Origin: Biostraticola tofi
GTDB taxonomy: Bacteria > Pseudomonadota > Gammaproteobacteria > Enterobacterales > Enterobacteriaceae
Length of the DNA: 64,000 nucleotides
Direction: 5' to 3'
Assembly (NCBI RefSeq): GCF_004343195.1
Contig: NZ_SMCR01000002.1
Span: 610,390-674,389, forward strand
A program made the position numbers and the translations under genes. The notes under the pieces are model-generated. The model had not been told where the DNA came from and searched no databases. It saw only the letters and a list, made by a program, of their open reading frames with translations. This document shows positions 48,857-59,179 of this stretch, piece after piece; position 1 is the first letter of the stretch; the number at the start of each line of letters is the position of its first letter.

Positions 48857-49969
48857 TTATCTGTCGTCCTCGCCACCTTCGATATAACGTATGAAGCGTG
48901 ATTCCGGCGCGGTGGCCTGCTGTATGGCGCCAATTCTCACCGGCAGACTGCCTGCGGAACTGCAGCGGGATTTCAGCGCTTCCCAGCGTTCCTGCTCCGA
49001 TTCCATATGTTCAAACAATGAATCAAAAGCGCCGTCACTGACTTCAACCTGAATCACTTCCGTACCGCCATCATCATCATTGGCGCCGTCGTCATCGTTA
49101 GCGCCCGCACTGCCGATGGCGCCATCGTCATCATGAGTCCCTTCACGGTCATTGGCAGCAGCGAAATCCACGGGGCTGTTGCCGGCGTCGGCGGTTGCCA
49201 GGACATCGTCACCGTCAGCCTCCGTTTCCTCAATCAGCGACGCCAGTTCAGTCAGCATCGCCAGATTGGCTTTCGCCGCCTGCGGCGAGTAGTAAAACAG
49301 GCCATCAATGAAGATGGCTTCAAGTACGGCCGAGAAGGGGAATGAAGTATCGCCTTGAATATAACTTGAGCTGCCCTTTACCGTGACCCCAGGGCAGGCA
49401 CCGTTGATCAAACGGCTGTTTCCGCCCTGATAACTGCTAAGCAACTGACGATTGTTGATCACCACCGGCACATTTTTGATGCCTTGGATATCGCCGCTGA
49501 TACTGTAGCGCTCTTTATCGTCTCTCTTGAAACCGGTCGCCGACCAGTGCGTCTCGATATCAAAGTCCAACGTCGGCGACCCTTTGCGATTCATATATTC
49601 AGTCAGGTCGTCTTCATCCTGCATCTTTTCATGGTGCCAGGCGCGCTGCACAGTCGTGGTCTTTTGTAACTCAATCCAGTCAAATTCGCTGTCAGTGGTC
49701 GAGGGTTTTCTGATTGCGGCGATATACGCCGAGACATCCCGATCAAGCCAGGTTCCCAGGATTTTCTGCCATGGCTGCAGGGCGACAAAGATGGCCGACA
49801 GCGTCGTGCCGGATTCGATGATCACCGGATTGCGGAAGAATTGCAGTATGCTGAGTTCATCTTCATCCAGGCAACGCTGGATAGATAGCAGGGGAACGGC
49901 GGTGGTATCGTCATAGTCCGAACGGAATCGTAATACTGAATCCTTGCAAAAAATCAGCCCTCCTTCCAT
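48857..49969 (-). CDS. Unrecognised 370-residue acidic protein
   Basis: I do not recognise this family. There is no signal peptide and no obvious membrane helix, so it is probably cytoplasmic. Residues 1-250 look globular, with aromatic-rich stretches (LQFFRNPVIIESGTTLSAIFVALQ in part, FDWIELQKTT, INNRQLLSSYQGGNSRLI). About 255-310 is a low-complexity acidic linker including GANDDDGANDDDGG. The last 60 residues (FDSLFEHMESEQERWEALKSRC) are helical. The frame is intact with sensible codon use. No catalytic motif is seen. Its 272-base upstream region holds no gene. Confidence 0.6.
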   Translation of the reverse strand: MEGGLIFCKDSVLRFRSDYDDTTAVPLLSIQRCLDEDELSILQFFRNPVIIESGTTLSAIFVALQPWQKILGTWLDRDVSAYIAAIRKPSTTDSEFDWIELQKTTTVQRAWHHEKMQDEDDLTEYMNRKGSPTLDFDIETHWSATGFKRDDKERYSISGDIQGIKNVPVVINNRQLLSSYQGGNSRLINGACPGVTVKGSSSYIQGDTSFPFSAVLEAIFIDGLFYYSPQAAKANLAMLTELASLIEETEADGDDVLATADAGNSPVDFAAANDREGTHDDDGAIGSAGANDDDGANDDDGGTEVIQVEVSDGAFDSLFEHMESEQERWEALKSRCSSAGSLPVRIGAIQQATAPESRFIRYIEGGEDDR

Positions 49970-50177
49970 CTATCCCTTTCCTCTGGTTGATATTGATATC
50001 AGTAACCTCAGTCTATCACCTCAATAACAACCGCCAATCCTTGTGGGGTCAAATTATTGCTCGAAAAGGCAGGAAAAGTGAAACCCGGGCACGTTTTGCA
50101 GAAGGTTGACCCAAAAAGGCCATTGCCATAGTCCCGGCAGGCAGGGGTTGGCAAGACGCAGAGGGGCTCAGTCGGCC

Positions 50178-50210
50178 GTCATCCTTGACCGCAGCGCAGT
50201 CAAGGATGAC
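50178..50210. repeat. Perfect 12-bp inverted repeat in intergenic DNA
   Basis: GTCATCCTTGAC (50178-50189) and GTCAAGGATGAC (50199-50210) pair fully around a nine-base loop. No T-run follows. It lies between the doxX gene (ending 50242) and the start of the 370-residue protein, upstream of the latter. It may be a dispersed palindromic repeat or an operator. Confidence 0.75.
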
Positions 50211-50241
50211 GCAGGATCTCGGCTTTTATGGCGGAAAGGGG

Positions 50242-50676
50242 TCAGCGATATGATGGATTACGGATAACAGCATATCGACCGGCACCCATCAGCATGATGA
50301 TAATGCCGCCCAGGAAATAAAGCGCTTCGGTCTCCAGCGTCCAGGCACCCACTCTGCTCAGGGTGAAAACATCGTTGGAATGCACCAGCCAGGTGGCAAC
50401 CAACAGGTTAAACGCATAGATAAAGCCGGCCGGGCGGGTCAGCAGTCCGATGATGATCATCACCGGCACCACCAGTTCGCCGATATAGGCGCCATAAGCG
50501 ATGAATCCGGGCAAGCCCTGCTGTTCGAGCATGTCTGCTATCCAGCCTACCCCATGCTGTAGCTTGAATACGCCATGGAACAGCATCAGCAAGCCGAACG
50601 TCAGCCTGAGGATCAGTTTGCCGAAATCCGGCCGATCGGTCAGTCGGGTGAAGTGGTTGTTCAAACTTGCAATCAT
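50242..50676 (-). CDS. DoxX-family membrane protein
   Basis: 144 residues from ATG 50676, which follows AGGA by eight bases (an in-frame ATG at 50703 is alternative). Four hydrophobic segments with the DoxX pattern GKLILRLTFGLLMLFHGVFKL, GAYIGELVVPVMIIIGLLTR and ALYFLGGIIIMLMGAG. DoxX proteins are inner-membrane proteins of poorly defined redox-related function. Confidence 0.8.
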   Translation of the reverse strand: MIASLNNHFTRLTDRPDFGKLILRLTFGLLMLFHGVFKLQHGVGWIADMLEQQGLPGFIAYGAYIGELVVPVMIIIGLLTRPAGFIYAFNLLVATWLVHSNDVFTLSRVGAWTLETEALYFLGGIIIMLMGAGRYAVIRNPSYR

Positions 50677-50926
50677 CACTAGTTTCCTGGGTAAATAATT
50701 CATTGTGACAATTACTTTAGCGTTCCTTAAACGCTTTATAAACTCAATTTCAGTGAGAAAGTTATTCAGGATGATTCATCCCGAGCCGCAAGGTAAAAAC
50801 ACGTTGCCGCGCCAAGAGGTAAAATCCAGCATCGGTCGGGGAAGGGTTAGCGGCACGGGGGTATCTGGTCCGACAGCAGTCCAATGCCTACTGCCGGGTC
50901 AGAATATGCAGATAAGCTCCAGTAGC

Positions 50927-51586
50927 TTATTCATAACGGCGGAAATAGACTTCCAGTTTGATCTGCAGCTTGCCCAGCACCGTGCTGAATGCCAAATAAA
51001 TTATCGCCGCTTCAACATACAGAATCAGCGGTTCATACGTCACTGAGACGATTCGCTGCGCTGCAAGAAACATTTCCGGCACGGTAATCACCGCTGCCAG
51101 CGAGGTATCTTTAATCAGGGAGATAAAAGAATTGGCCAGTGGCGGTAGGGAAACAAATACCGACTGCGGCAGAATGACGCGGCGCATCGCCTGGCTGCTG
51201 TCCATACCGATGGCATAGGCGGCTTCCCATTGGGCTTTCGGCACTGACACAATAGCGCCCCGTATGATTTCCGAGCTGTAGGCACCCACGCTTAGCGTAA
51301 AACCGATAAGCGCCGCCGGAAAAGCATCGAGCGTAATACCTGCGCTGGGTAGACCATAAAAAATGAGGAACAGTTGCACCAGTAATGGCGTACCCCGTAT
51401 CACCCACACATAAAAATCAGCGATCCCTTTTAGCGGTTGCGGGCCGTACAGCCGGATCAACGCCACAATAAAACCTACCGCCAGCCCGCAGACAAACGAC
51501 AGCAGGGCCAGCGGCAGGGTAAACATGACTCCGGCTGAGAACAACCGCCAGAAGGAGTCTGCCATCAGTTGCAACCAAGGCGGCAT
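50927..51586 (-). CDS. Polar amino acid ABC transporter permease
   Basis: 219-residue HisM/ArtQ-type permease with five or so membrane helices. The EAA coupling loop is WEAAYAIGMDSSQAMRRVILPQ region, and RGTPLLVQLFLIFYGLP is the usual family signature. It follows the solute-binding protein gene by 29 bases. No ATP-binding subunit gene follows; that partner must come from elsewhere if the transporter works. Confidence 0.85.
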   Translation of the reverse strand: MPPWLQLMADSFWRLFSAGVMFTLPLALLSFVCGLAVGFIVALIRLYGPQPLKGIADFYVWVIRGTPLLVQLFLIFYGLPSAGITLDAFPAALIGFTLSVGAYSSEIIRGAIVSVPKAQWEAAYAIGMDSSQAMRRVILPQSVFVSLPPLANSFISLIKDTSLAAVITVPEMFLAAQRIVSVTYEPLILYVEAAIIYLAFSTVLGKLQIKLEVYFRRYE

Positions 51587-51615
51587 CTGTTCAGCGCTCC
51601 TTTACACGAAAAAAA

Positions 51616-52389
51616 TTACTCAGAAATATCCTGATTGAAATAACGAATGGAAATGGCTTTATAGGTACCATCTGCCTTCACTTCGTCCAGAGCCTTGTTC
51701 AGGGCATCAACCAGTTCGCTATCTCCTTTACGCACCAGAATACCTGACGGGGCATTGGCCTTCTCCGATGCCACAATCTTCACCTTGGCATTGGGTTTTT
51801 GCTTTTTGAAGTCCAGGAATGACAGATTATCGTTCAGGGTCGCGGCGGCACGGCCGGAAATCACCAGGTCCAGCGACTGGTTAAAGCCGTCGGTCGGTAC
51901 GATATCAGCGCCATACTTGGTTGCCAACTGGGAATAGTTGCTGGTCAGGCTCTGGGCGGATTTCTGGCCTTTAAGGTCGGCAAAGCTTTTGATGGTGGTA
52001 TTGTCTTCGCGGGTAATCAAGACCACTTTCGAGTCAATGTAAGGCTTGGAAAAAGCGTATTTGGCCTGACGTTCCGGCGTGATTCCCACCTGGTTTATCA
52101 CCGCGTCGTAGCGTTTACCGTCCAGACCGGCAATCAGTCCATCCCAACGGCCTTCGATGAACTTGGCTTTCACACCCAGTTTTTCTGCCACCGCCCGGCC
52201 CAGATCCACATCAAAACCGACCAGCTTGTCGCTGCTGTCATGATAGGTATAAGGCGAATAGGTGCCTTCGGTGCCAAAAGTGATGGTGCCGGCGGCTTTG
52301 ATCGCGGCCAGATTGTCGGCAGCCTGAAGCTGAGTCGCGGCGCCTAACAGTGAGCCGGCTGCCAATAGTGCCAGAGTTATCTTTTTCAT
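51616..52389 (-). CDS. Amino acid ABC transporter solute-binding protein
   Basis: 257 residues from ATG 52389 with AGGAAC upstream. Signal peptide ends at LQA-A (about residue 23). The SBP_bac_3 pattern is clear: GTITFGTEGTYSPYTYHD, LVGFDVDLGRAVAEKLG, WDGLIAGLDGKRYDAVINQV and the hinge-region SGRAAATLND. Closest in type to cystine/polar amino acid receptors (FliY/TcyA group), but the ligand is not certain. Confidence 0.85.
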   Translation of the reverse strand: MKKITLALLAAGSLLGAATQLQAADNLAAIKAAGTITFGTEGTYSPYTYHDSSDKLVGFDVDLGRAVAEKLGVKAKFIEGRWDGLIAGLDGKRYDAVINQVGITPERQAKYAFSKPYIDSKVVLITREDNTTIKSFADLKGQKSAQSLTSNYSQLATKYGADIVPTDGFNQSLDLVISGRAAATLNDNLSFLDFKKQKPNAKVKIVASEKANAPSGILVRKGDSELVDALNKALDEVKADGTYKAISIRYFNQDISE

Positions 52390-52774
52390 TGAGGTTCCTG
52401 AATGACAGTGAAAGGGCAAATGAGATATTCATTCCCTGATTGCCAGGATGCTAAACCAGTTTCTAGTTAACATTAAATCATATTAAGTAATTATTAATAA
52501 CTTCAAGTTATATATTTATAATGAGAATATATCAAATTCGCACCTGATGTTTTTTCCCTTCTGTGCCGCAGATTATTACTTCCGGCACATCACAACTGCG
52601 CTTAACTCATTATAATGGTGACAACCAAAGGAAAGGCGAGCTGGAAGCGGCTCTGTCGAAGGCAAACACTTTTTGCACGCTTTCGGGATAGGTGCCGGAA
52701 AACCAACGGTAATCCCGCTGCAAGCCAGATACCCGCCTTTCACCAGCACACCTTACTCATCAGGATGGGGTACA
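52390..52774. other. AT-rich intergenic region between divergent genes
   Basis: No gene is seen in these 385 bases. 52450-52540 is markedly AT-rich and should hold the promoter of the leftward amino acid transporter pair. Near 52600-52775 the composition returns to normal, with GGATGGGG as ribosome site of pncC. Confidence 0.5.
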
Positions 52775-53263
52775 ATGGACGATAAAGAACTGTCAGCCGT
52801 CAGTAGCCGCCTTGGCGCGGCCCTGAAACAGCAAAACGCTTTCATTACCTGCGCCGAGTCTTGCACCGGCGGCTGGGTGGCTAAAACCATCACAGACATT
52901 TCCGGCAGTGCCGGCTGGTTTGACCGGGGTTTTGTGACCTACAGTAACCAGGCCAAAAGCGATTTGCTCGGCGTCCAGGCGAGCACACTTGAAAAGCATG
53001 GCGCGGTCAGCGACCCGGTCGTGCTTGAAATGGCCGCCGGTGCGCTTAAAGCCGCGGGTGCCGACTATGCGGTTGCCATCAGCGGCATCGCCGGGCCTGA
53101 CGGCGGCTCGATTGAAAAACCGGTCGGCACCGTCTGGTTTGGTTTTGCCGCCAGGGGCAGCGAGCCGTTTTCCCAGTTGATGCACTTTGACGGCGAGCGT
53201 GATGATATCCGCCGGCAATCGGTGCATTTCGCGCTGAAAACCCTGATAGATACGTTTCTGTGA
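52775..53263 (+). CDS. pncC: Nicotinamide-nucleotide amidase PncC
   Basis: Hydrolyses NMN to nicotinate mononucleotide in pyridine nucleotide recycling (CinA C-terminal family). 162 residues from ATG 52775; E. coli PncC (YgaD) has 165. The active-site CAESCTGGWVA and SGIAGPDGGSIEKPVGTVW are complete. It lies upstream of recA as in E. coli. Confidence 0.93.
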   Translation: MDDKELSAVSSRLGAALKQQNAFITCAESCTGGWVAKTITDISGSAGWFDRGFVTYSNQAKSDLLGVQASTLEKHGAVSDPVVLEMAAGALKAAGADYAVAISGIAGPDGGSIEKPVGTVWFGFAARGSEPFSQLMHFDGERDDIRRQSVHFALKTLIDTFL

Positions 53264-53271
53264 AATTCTAC

Positions 53272-53299
53272 TTGATACTGTATGACTATACAGTATAAT
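53272..53299 (+). promoter_or_regulatory. recA promoter with LexA box
   Basis: -35 TTGATA (53272-53277) and -10 TATAAT (53294-53299) with a 16-bp spacer. The spacer is CTGTATGACTATACAG (53278-53293), a consensus LexA site CTGT-N8-ACAG. Nearly the same as the E. coli recA control region, so recA is SOS-regulated. Confidence 0.96.
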
Positions 53300-53342
53300 T
53301 GGCTGCAGTACCGGCACACATGTTTGGTGAAAAAGAGGGTAG

Positions 53343-54443
<1,101 letters not shown>

Positions 54444-54503
54444 TCAGTCTGAATCCCATAACCCGGTCATGTCGTTATGTTTTGACAATGGCAGGTTATT
54501 GGG

Positions 54504-55016
54504 TTGAGTACATTACTTGACCGTGCATTACGTATCCTGTCGATGCGTGACCACAGTGAAGCGGAGCTGCGGCGCAAGCTTGCATCGCAGCCCGTGTCTC
54601 GGCGTCGTTTTCCTCGGCGCGCGCCCTCTGATGCAGGCAAAGAAGCAGAGACTTCTGAGCAATCCCCGGAAATTACGCAGGAGCAAATTGATGCTGCGAT
54701 ACACTATTGTCTGGAAAATGACTGGCTAAACGATACGCGTTTTGCCCAGCGTTATATCAGCAGCCGCACCCGCAAAGGTTATGGTGAGCAGCGGATCCGC
54801 ATGGAGCTGATGCAAAAAGGCGTTGACCGTGAATCAATTGACGGCGCCTTTGGCGAAGCTGAGATTGACCGGCCGGCCCTGGCAAAAGCAGCTGCGATGA
54901 AAAAGTTTGGTGATCCCCTCCCCGCGGAACGGGACGCCAGAATCAAGATACAGCGCTACCTCCTTTCCCGTGGTTTTTCCTTCGACGATATCCGTGCAAT
55001 TTATATAAATTTATAA
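54504..55016 (+). CDS. recX: Regulatory protein RecX
   Basis: Inhibits RecA filament extension. 170 residues from TTG 54504. The three-helix repeats are visible: RALRILSMRDHSEAELRRKL, YCLENDWLNDTRFAQRYI with RKGYGEQRIRMELMQKG, and IQRYLLSRGFSFDDI. An insert of about 30 polar residues (RRRFPRRAPSDAGKEAETSE) follows the first repeat. It lies 60 bases after recA, so it is likely made by read-through. Confidence 0.92.
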   Translation: MSTLLDRALRILSMRDHSEAELRRKLASQPVSRRRFPRRAPSDAGKEAETSEQSPEITQEQIDAAIHYCLENDWLNDTRFAQRYISSRTRKGYGEQRIRMELMQKGVDRESIDGAFGEAEIDRPALAKAAAMKKFGDPLPAERDARIKIQRYLLSRGFSFDDIRAIYINL

Positions 55017-55157
55017 ATAGATAGTGCGCGGGATTTTACTTCCCCTTCAAGAAAATTTATCTTATTCCCACTTTGAGTCCGTGAACGCTACTGCAGCGCC
55101 CCAATACTGCGCTATTCTGTTCTCGATTTGTTTTTTTAGCCTCATTCCGGGACAATT

Positions 55158-57785
55158 ATGAGCAAGAGCACCGCTGAGATCCGTCAAGCGTTTCTCGATT
55201 TTTTCCATAGTAAGGGACACCAGGTCGTAGCGAGCAGCTCCCTGGTGCCTGATAACGATCCGACATTGTTGTTTACCAATGCCGGGATGAACCAGTTCAA
55301 AGATGTTTTCCTGGGTCTGGATAAGCGCTCATATCATCGCGCAACCACCTCCCAGCGTTGCGTGCGTGCCGGGGGCAAACACAACGATTTGGAAAATGTC
55401 GGCTACACCGCACGGCATCATACCTTCTTTGAAATGCTGGGGAATTTCAGCTTCGGCGACTATTTCAAACAGGATGCCATCTTATTTGCCTGGGAACTGC
55501 TGACCAGCGAACAGTGGTTCAATCTGCCCAAAGAAAAGCTCTGGGTCACCGTCTATGCCACGGACGACGAAGCCTACAGTATATGGGCCAATGAAGTGGG
55601 CGTACCTGAAGAACGCATTATTCGCATCGGCGATAACAAGGGTAGCGCTTATGCCTCGGATAATTTCTGGCAGATGGGCGATACCGGTCCCTGCGGGCCT
55701 TGTTCAGAGATATTTTATGATCACGGCGATCATATCTGGGGCGGCCCGCCCGGAAGCCCGGAAGAAGATGGCGACCGATATATCGAGATTTGGAACCTGG
55801 TGTTCATGCAGTTCAATCGCCAGGCTGATGGCACTATGTTGCCGCTGCCAAAGCCATCGGTTGATACCGGCATGGGGTTGGAGCGTATTTCTGCCGTATT
55901 GCAGCATGTTAACTCCAACTACGAAATCGATCTGTTCACTAAGCTGATTGCCGATGTGGCCGCGGTAACCGGCCACAGCGACCTGACCAGTAAATCATTA
56001 CGCGTCATTGCCGATCATATCCGTTCATGCGCTTTCCTGATTGCCGATGGCGTGGTGCCGTCAAATGAAGGTCGCGGCTACGTGCTGCGCCGCATCATTC
56101 GCCGGGCAGTACGCCATGGCAATATGCTTGGCGCGCGTGACGCCTTCTTCTATAAGCTGGTGGCGCCGCTGATTGAGGTGATGGGCTCTGCTGCCAGCCA
56201 GATGCTGCCCCAGCGCGAAATTGTCGAACAAGTGCTGCGCACTGAAGAAGAACAGTTTGCCCGTACCCTGGAACGCGGCCTGGCATTGCTTGACGATGAG
56301 CTGTCCCGCCTGGAAGGGGATACGCTGAATGGCGAAACGGCTTTCCGTCTCTATGATACCTACGGATTCCCGCTGGATTTAACGGCTGACGTCTGTCGTG
56401 AACGCGGCCTGAAGGTCGATGAAGCCGGCTTTGAGCAGGCCATGGAGCAGCAGCGACAGCGCGCCCGTGAGTCCAGCGGCTTCGGCACCGATTACAACAG
56501 CATGCTGCGTGTCGACGATGCTACTCGTTTCTTTGGCTACACCGAGCTGCATCATGAAGGCAAAGTCACAGCGCTGTTCCGCAACGGCGAGTCGGTATCC
56601 TCTGTGCATCAGGGCGAGGAAGCGGTCGTTGTCCTCGATGAAACGCCCTTTTATGGCGAGTCCGGCGGGCAGGTTGGCGATCAGGGCGAGCTGAAAAGCA
56701 CAAACAGCCTGTTTATCGTCAACGATACTCAGAAATATGGCAAAGCCTTTGGTCATCAGGGTCGACTGAATCATGGAGAACTCAAGGTCGGCGATCGGGT
56801 TTTCGCCACAGTGGATGAAGCCCGTCGCAATCGCATCCGGCTGAACCACTCGGCTACCCATCTGCTGCATGCAGCCCTGCGCCAGGTGCTGGGCAGTCAT
56901 GTCGGTCAGAAAGGGTCGCTGGTCAACGACCAGTATCTGCGCTTTGACTTCTCGCATTTCGAAGCCATGAAGCCAGAACAGGTCCGCCAGGTAGAAGATA
57001 TCGTCAATGCCCAGATTCGTCGTAATCTGCCGATCAACACTGAAATCATGGAGCTCGAGGCCGCCCGCAGTAAAGGCGCAATGGCATTGTTCGGTGAGAA
57101 ATATGATGCTGAAGTGCGGGTGCTTTCGATGGGGGACTTTTCTACCGAACTGTGCGGCGGGCTCCACGCCAGCCGTACTGGCGATATCGGCCTGTTCCAT
57201 ATTATCTCGGAATCCGGTACCGCTGCCGGCGTACGGCGCATTGAAGCCGTTACCGGTGAAGGCGCACTGGCAAGCCTTCATCAGCAAAGCGATTTGATTC
57301 AGGGCATCGGCCAACTGGTTAAAGGCGACAGCCAGACCCTGGCCGATAAGGTCAAGGCGCTGCTTGAACGTACGCGCCAGCAGGAAAAAGAGATCCAGCA
57401 ACTCAAGAGCCAGCAGGCGGCGCTTGAAAGCGCCTCTTTGGTGCAGCAAGCCAAAGAAATAAACGGCGTCAAGGTGTTGGTCTGCCAGTTGGATAACGTG
57501 GAGCCAAAAATGCTGCGCACCATGGTTGATGACTTGAAGAACCAGCTCGGCACTGCGGTAATCGTATTGGCGACGGTAACCGACGACCGGGTAAGCCTGA
57601 TTGCTGGCGTGACAAAAAATGTCACAGATCGGGTGAAAGCGGGTGAGGTCATCGCTTCTCTGGCCGCGCAGGTGGGCGGCAAAGGGGGCGGACGGCCGGA
57701 TTTAGCCCAGGCCGGCGGCAGTGATGTCGCTGCGTTGCCAGCGGCGCTGGCAAGCGTTGACGCGATGCTTGCAACAAAACTCTGA
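55158..57785 (+). CDS. alaS: Alanyl-tRNA synthetase AlaS
   Basis: 875 residues, E. coli 876. Catalytic domain motifs: [22 protein letters not shown] in part, [28 protein letters not shown]. The editing domain has [11 protein letters not shown] and [13 protein letters not shown], supplying the zinc ligands. The C-terminal coiled coil and C-Ala domain ([14 protein letters not shown]) are complete. Followed by a terminator. Confidence 0.98.
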   Translation: MSKSTAEIRQAFLDFFHSKGHQVVASSSLVPDNDPTLLFTNAGMNQFKDVFLGLDKRSYHRATTSQRCVRAGGKHNDLENVGYTARHHTFFEMLGNFSFGDYFKQDAILFAWELLTSEQWFNLPKEKLWVTVYATDDEAYSIWANEVGVPEERIIRIGDNKGSAYASDNFWQMGDTGPCGPCSEIFYDHGDHIWGGPPGSPEEDGDRYIEIWNLVFMQFNRQADGTMLPLPKPSVDTGMGLERISAVLQHVNSNYEIDLFTKLIADVAAVTGHSDLTSKSLRVIADHIRSCAFLIADGVVPSNEGRGYVLRRIIRRAVRHGNMLGARDAFFYKLVAPLIEVMGSAASQMLPQREIVEQVLRTEEEQFARTLERGLALLDDELSRLEGDTLNGETAFRLYDTYGFPLDLTADVCRERGLKVDEAGFEQAMEQQRQRARESSGFGTDYNSMLRVDDATRFFGYTELHHEGKVTALFRNGESVSSVHQGEEAVVVLDETPFYGESGGQVGDQGELKSTNSLFIVNDTQKYGKAFGHQGRLNHGELKVGDRVFATVDEARRNRIRLNHSATHLLHAALRQVLGSHVGQKGSLVNDQYLRFDFSHFEAMKPEQVRQVEDIVNAQIRRNLPINTEIMELEAARSKGAMALFGEKYDAEVRVLSMGDFSTELCGGLHASRTGDIGLFHIISESGTAAGVRRIEAVTGEGALASLHQQSDLIQGIGQLVKGDSQTLADKVKALLERTRQQEKEIQQLKSQQAALESASLVQQAKEINGVKVLVCQLDNVEPKMLRTMVDDLKNQLGTAVIVLATVTDDRVSLIAGVTKNVTDRVKAGEVIASLAAQVGGKGGGRPDLAQAGGSDVAALPAALASVDAMLATKL

Positions 57786-57809
57786 TCAGAATAAGAATAC
57801 CTTATTATA

Positions 57810-57841
57810 AACACCCTAACTTTCTGTTAAGTTAGGGTGTT
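57810..57841 (+). terminator. Terminator after alaS
   Basis: AACACCCTAACTT (57810-57822) and its complement (57829-57841) form a perfect 13-bp stem with a six-base loop, 24 bases after the alaS stop. The T-run is short (TT). Confidence 0.8.
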
Positions 57842-58042
57842 TGGATTCATATTGTTCCCGGTATCAAAAGTTAGACGCGAAGCTGGTCATATCGACTAAA
57901 CTTATACCAGATATTGAAAGTGATACAGGCTCAGGGGCATTTTGTGTAGTGCCACTCACAAGTCTTACGTTTTCACGGTATATGATGGATAATGGCGGGA
58001 AACTGAGAGACCCGACTCTTTTAATTTTTCAAGGAGCAAAGA

Positions 58043-58228
58043 ATGCTTATTCTGACTCGTCGAGTTGGTGAGACCCTCATGATTGGCGATGAGGTAACGG
58101 TTACTGTTTTAGGCGTCAAGGGCAACCAGGTTCGCATCGGTGTCAACGCGCCTAAAGAGGTATCCGTCCACCGTGAAGAAATCTACCAGCGTATTCAGGC
58201 CGAGAAGTCACAACAGGCTCCTTTCTGA
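58043..58228 (+). CDS. csrA: Carbon storage regulator CsrA
   Basis: Post-transcriptional RNA-binding regulator. 61 residues; the first 57 appear identical to E. coli CsrA, including [15 protein letters not shown] and the RNA-contact region [11 protein letters not shown]. The ribosome site CAAGGAGC contains a GGA, the CsrA target, as expected for autorepression. Confidence 0.98.
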   Translation: MLILTRRVGETLMIGDEVTVTVLGVKGNQVRIGVNAPKEVSVHREEIYQRIQAEKSQQAPF

Positions 58229-58237
58229 CAATTTCAA

Positions 58238-58260
58238 GCGCCTTGCAATAAGCGAGGCGC
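58238..58260 (+). terminator. Probable terminator after csrA
   Basis: GCGCCTTGC and GCGAGGCGC form a nine-bp stem with one G-U pair and an AATAA loop, ten bases after the csrA stop. The T-run is poor. Confidence 0.6.
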
Positions 58261-58429
58261 CGCATAATTCTGCTTATTAACTTTCCTTGCTCCACTTTAT
58301 GCCATAACTGGCTGGACTCATGCTGCAGGTATTGTCGTCGATAAAAACCGTGTGCGTGTGCGTTTTTGCTGGCAATATCGTCAAGTTGAATGGCTTTTGT
58401 GCAAACGAGCGTGAGTCTGGAAAAATTGT

Positions 58430-58457
58430 TTGACTTATCAGGCCGGGAAAGTAATAT
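58430..58457 (+). promoter_or_regulatory. Promoter of the tRNA array
   Basis: TTGACT (58430-58435) and TAATAT (58452-58457) are 16 bases apart and followed by a GC-rich discriminator (GTGCGCCAC), typical of stable-RNA promoters under stringent control. tRNA-Ser begins 42 bases downstream. Confidence 0.75.
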
Positions 58458-58498
58458 GTGCGCCACGCAGTGCCGATGAGCTTTATCAACGGCGCGTA

Positions 58499-58591
58499 GG
58501 TGAGGTGGCCGAGCGGCTGAAGGCGCTCCCCTGCTAAGGGAGTATACGGTCAAAAGCTGTATCGAGGGTTCGAATCCCTCCCTCACCGCCA
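58499..58591 (+). tRNA. serV: tRNA-Ser (GCU)
   Basis: 93 bases including the encoded GCCA end. GGTGAGG pairs with CCTCACC; anticodon GCT at 58533-58535; long variable arm as in class II tRNA; T-loop GGTTCGAATCC. Very close to E. coli serV, in the same position before the argV-type genes. Confidence 0.96.
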
Positions 58592-58599
58592 TTAACACT

Positions 58600-58676
58600 G
58601 CATCCGTAGCTCAGCTGGATAGAGTACTCGGCTACGAACCGAGCGGTCGGAGGTTCGAATCCTCCCGGATGCACCA
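58600..58676 (+). tRNA. tRNA-Arg (ACG), copy 1
   Basis: 77 bases with encoded CCA. Acceptor GCATCCG pairs with CGGATGC; anticodon ACG at 58634-58636, to be edited to ICG by TadA; T-loop GGTTCGAATCC. Eight bases after tRNA-Ser. Corresponds to the argV/Y/Z/Q group of E. coli. Confidence 0.96.
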
Positions 58677-58888
58677 TTTCAGTCGGGCCTTAAGCGAACT
58701 GAAGGTTAGTGGTCAGCATGGATTAAGTCCCCTGCATCATGCAGGCTTCAAGTATCACAGAGTTATGCATTATATCAGTGCCCTGTTTTTCAGATGTCAG
58801 AATTGAATAGCTGTTCCTCAGGTCGTTCGTACCTGACAGCAGATAAATAACCAGGCTCCGGCCCAGTTCATTATTCATTTCACACCTT

Positions 58889-58965
58889 GCATCCGTAGCT
58901 CAGCTGGATAGAGTACTCGGCTACGAACCGAGCGGTCGGAGGTTCGAATCCTCCCGGATGCACCA
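58889..58965 (+). tRNA. tRNA-Arg (ACG), copy 2
   Basis: Identical by eye to copy 1 over all 77 bases. The spacer to copy 1 is 212 bases with no gene seen; it is probably part of the precursor RNA. Confidence 0.96.
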
Positions 58966-59015
58966 TTTCTGATTAACACATCGATTCCGCAGTCAGGCAG
59001 TACCGGTAATTATCT

Positions 59016-59092
59016 GCATCCGTAGCTCAGCTGGATAGAGTACTCGGCTACGAACCGAGCGGTCGGAGGTTCGAATCCTCCCGGATGCACCA
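59016..59092 (+). tRNA. tRNA-Arg (ACG), copy 3
   Basis: Identical by eye to copies 1 and 2; spacer to copy 2 is 50 bases. Last tRNA of the array. The downstream neighbour is an accessory AraC/dehydrogenase pair. Confidence 0.96.
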
Positions 59093-59179
59093 TTCTCTGA
59101 TTTACTCTTCTACCCTGAATACCTGCAATCGACCGATTTCCTGCTTTATCTTGACTACCTGCGATGCCCCATCCTGTGA

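Noticed and set aside
56379-57449. 356-codon open frame antisense to alaS
   Set aside because: Entirely inside alaS with no family features.
58152-58598. 148-codon minus-strand frame including REGFEPSIQ
   Set aside because: Its start lies antisense to tRNA-Ser and its end inside csrA; the motif is the well-known translation of a tRNA complement.
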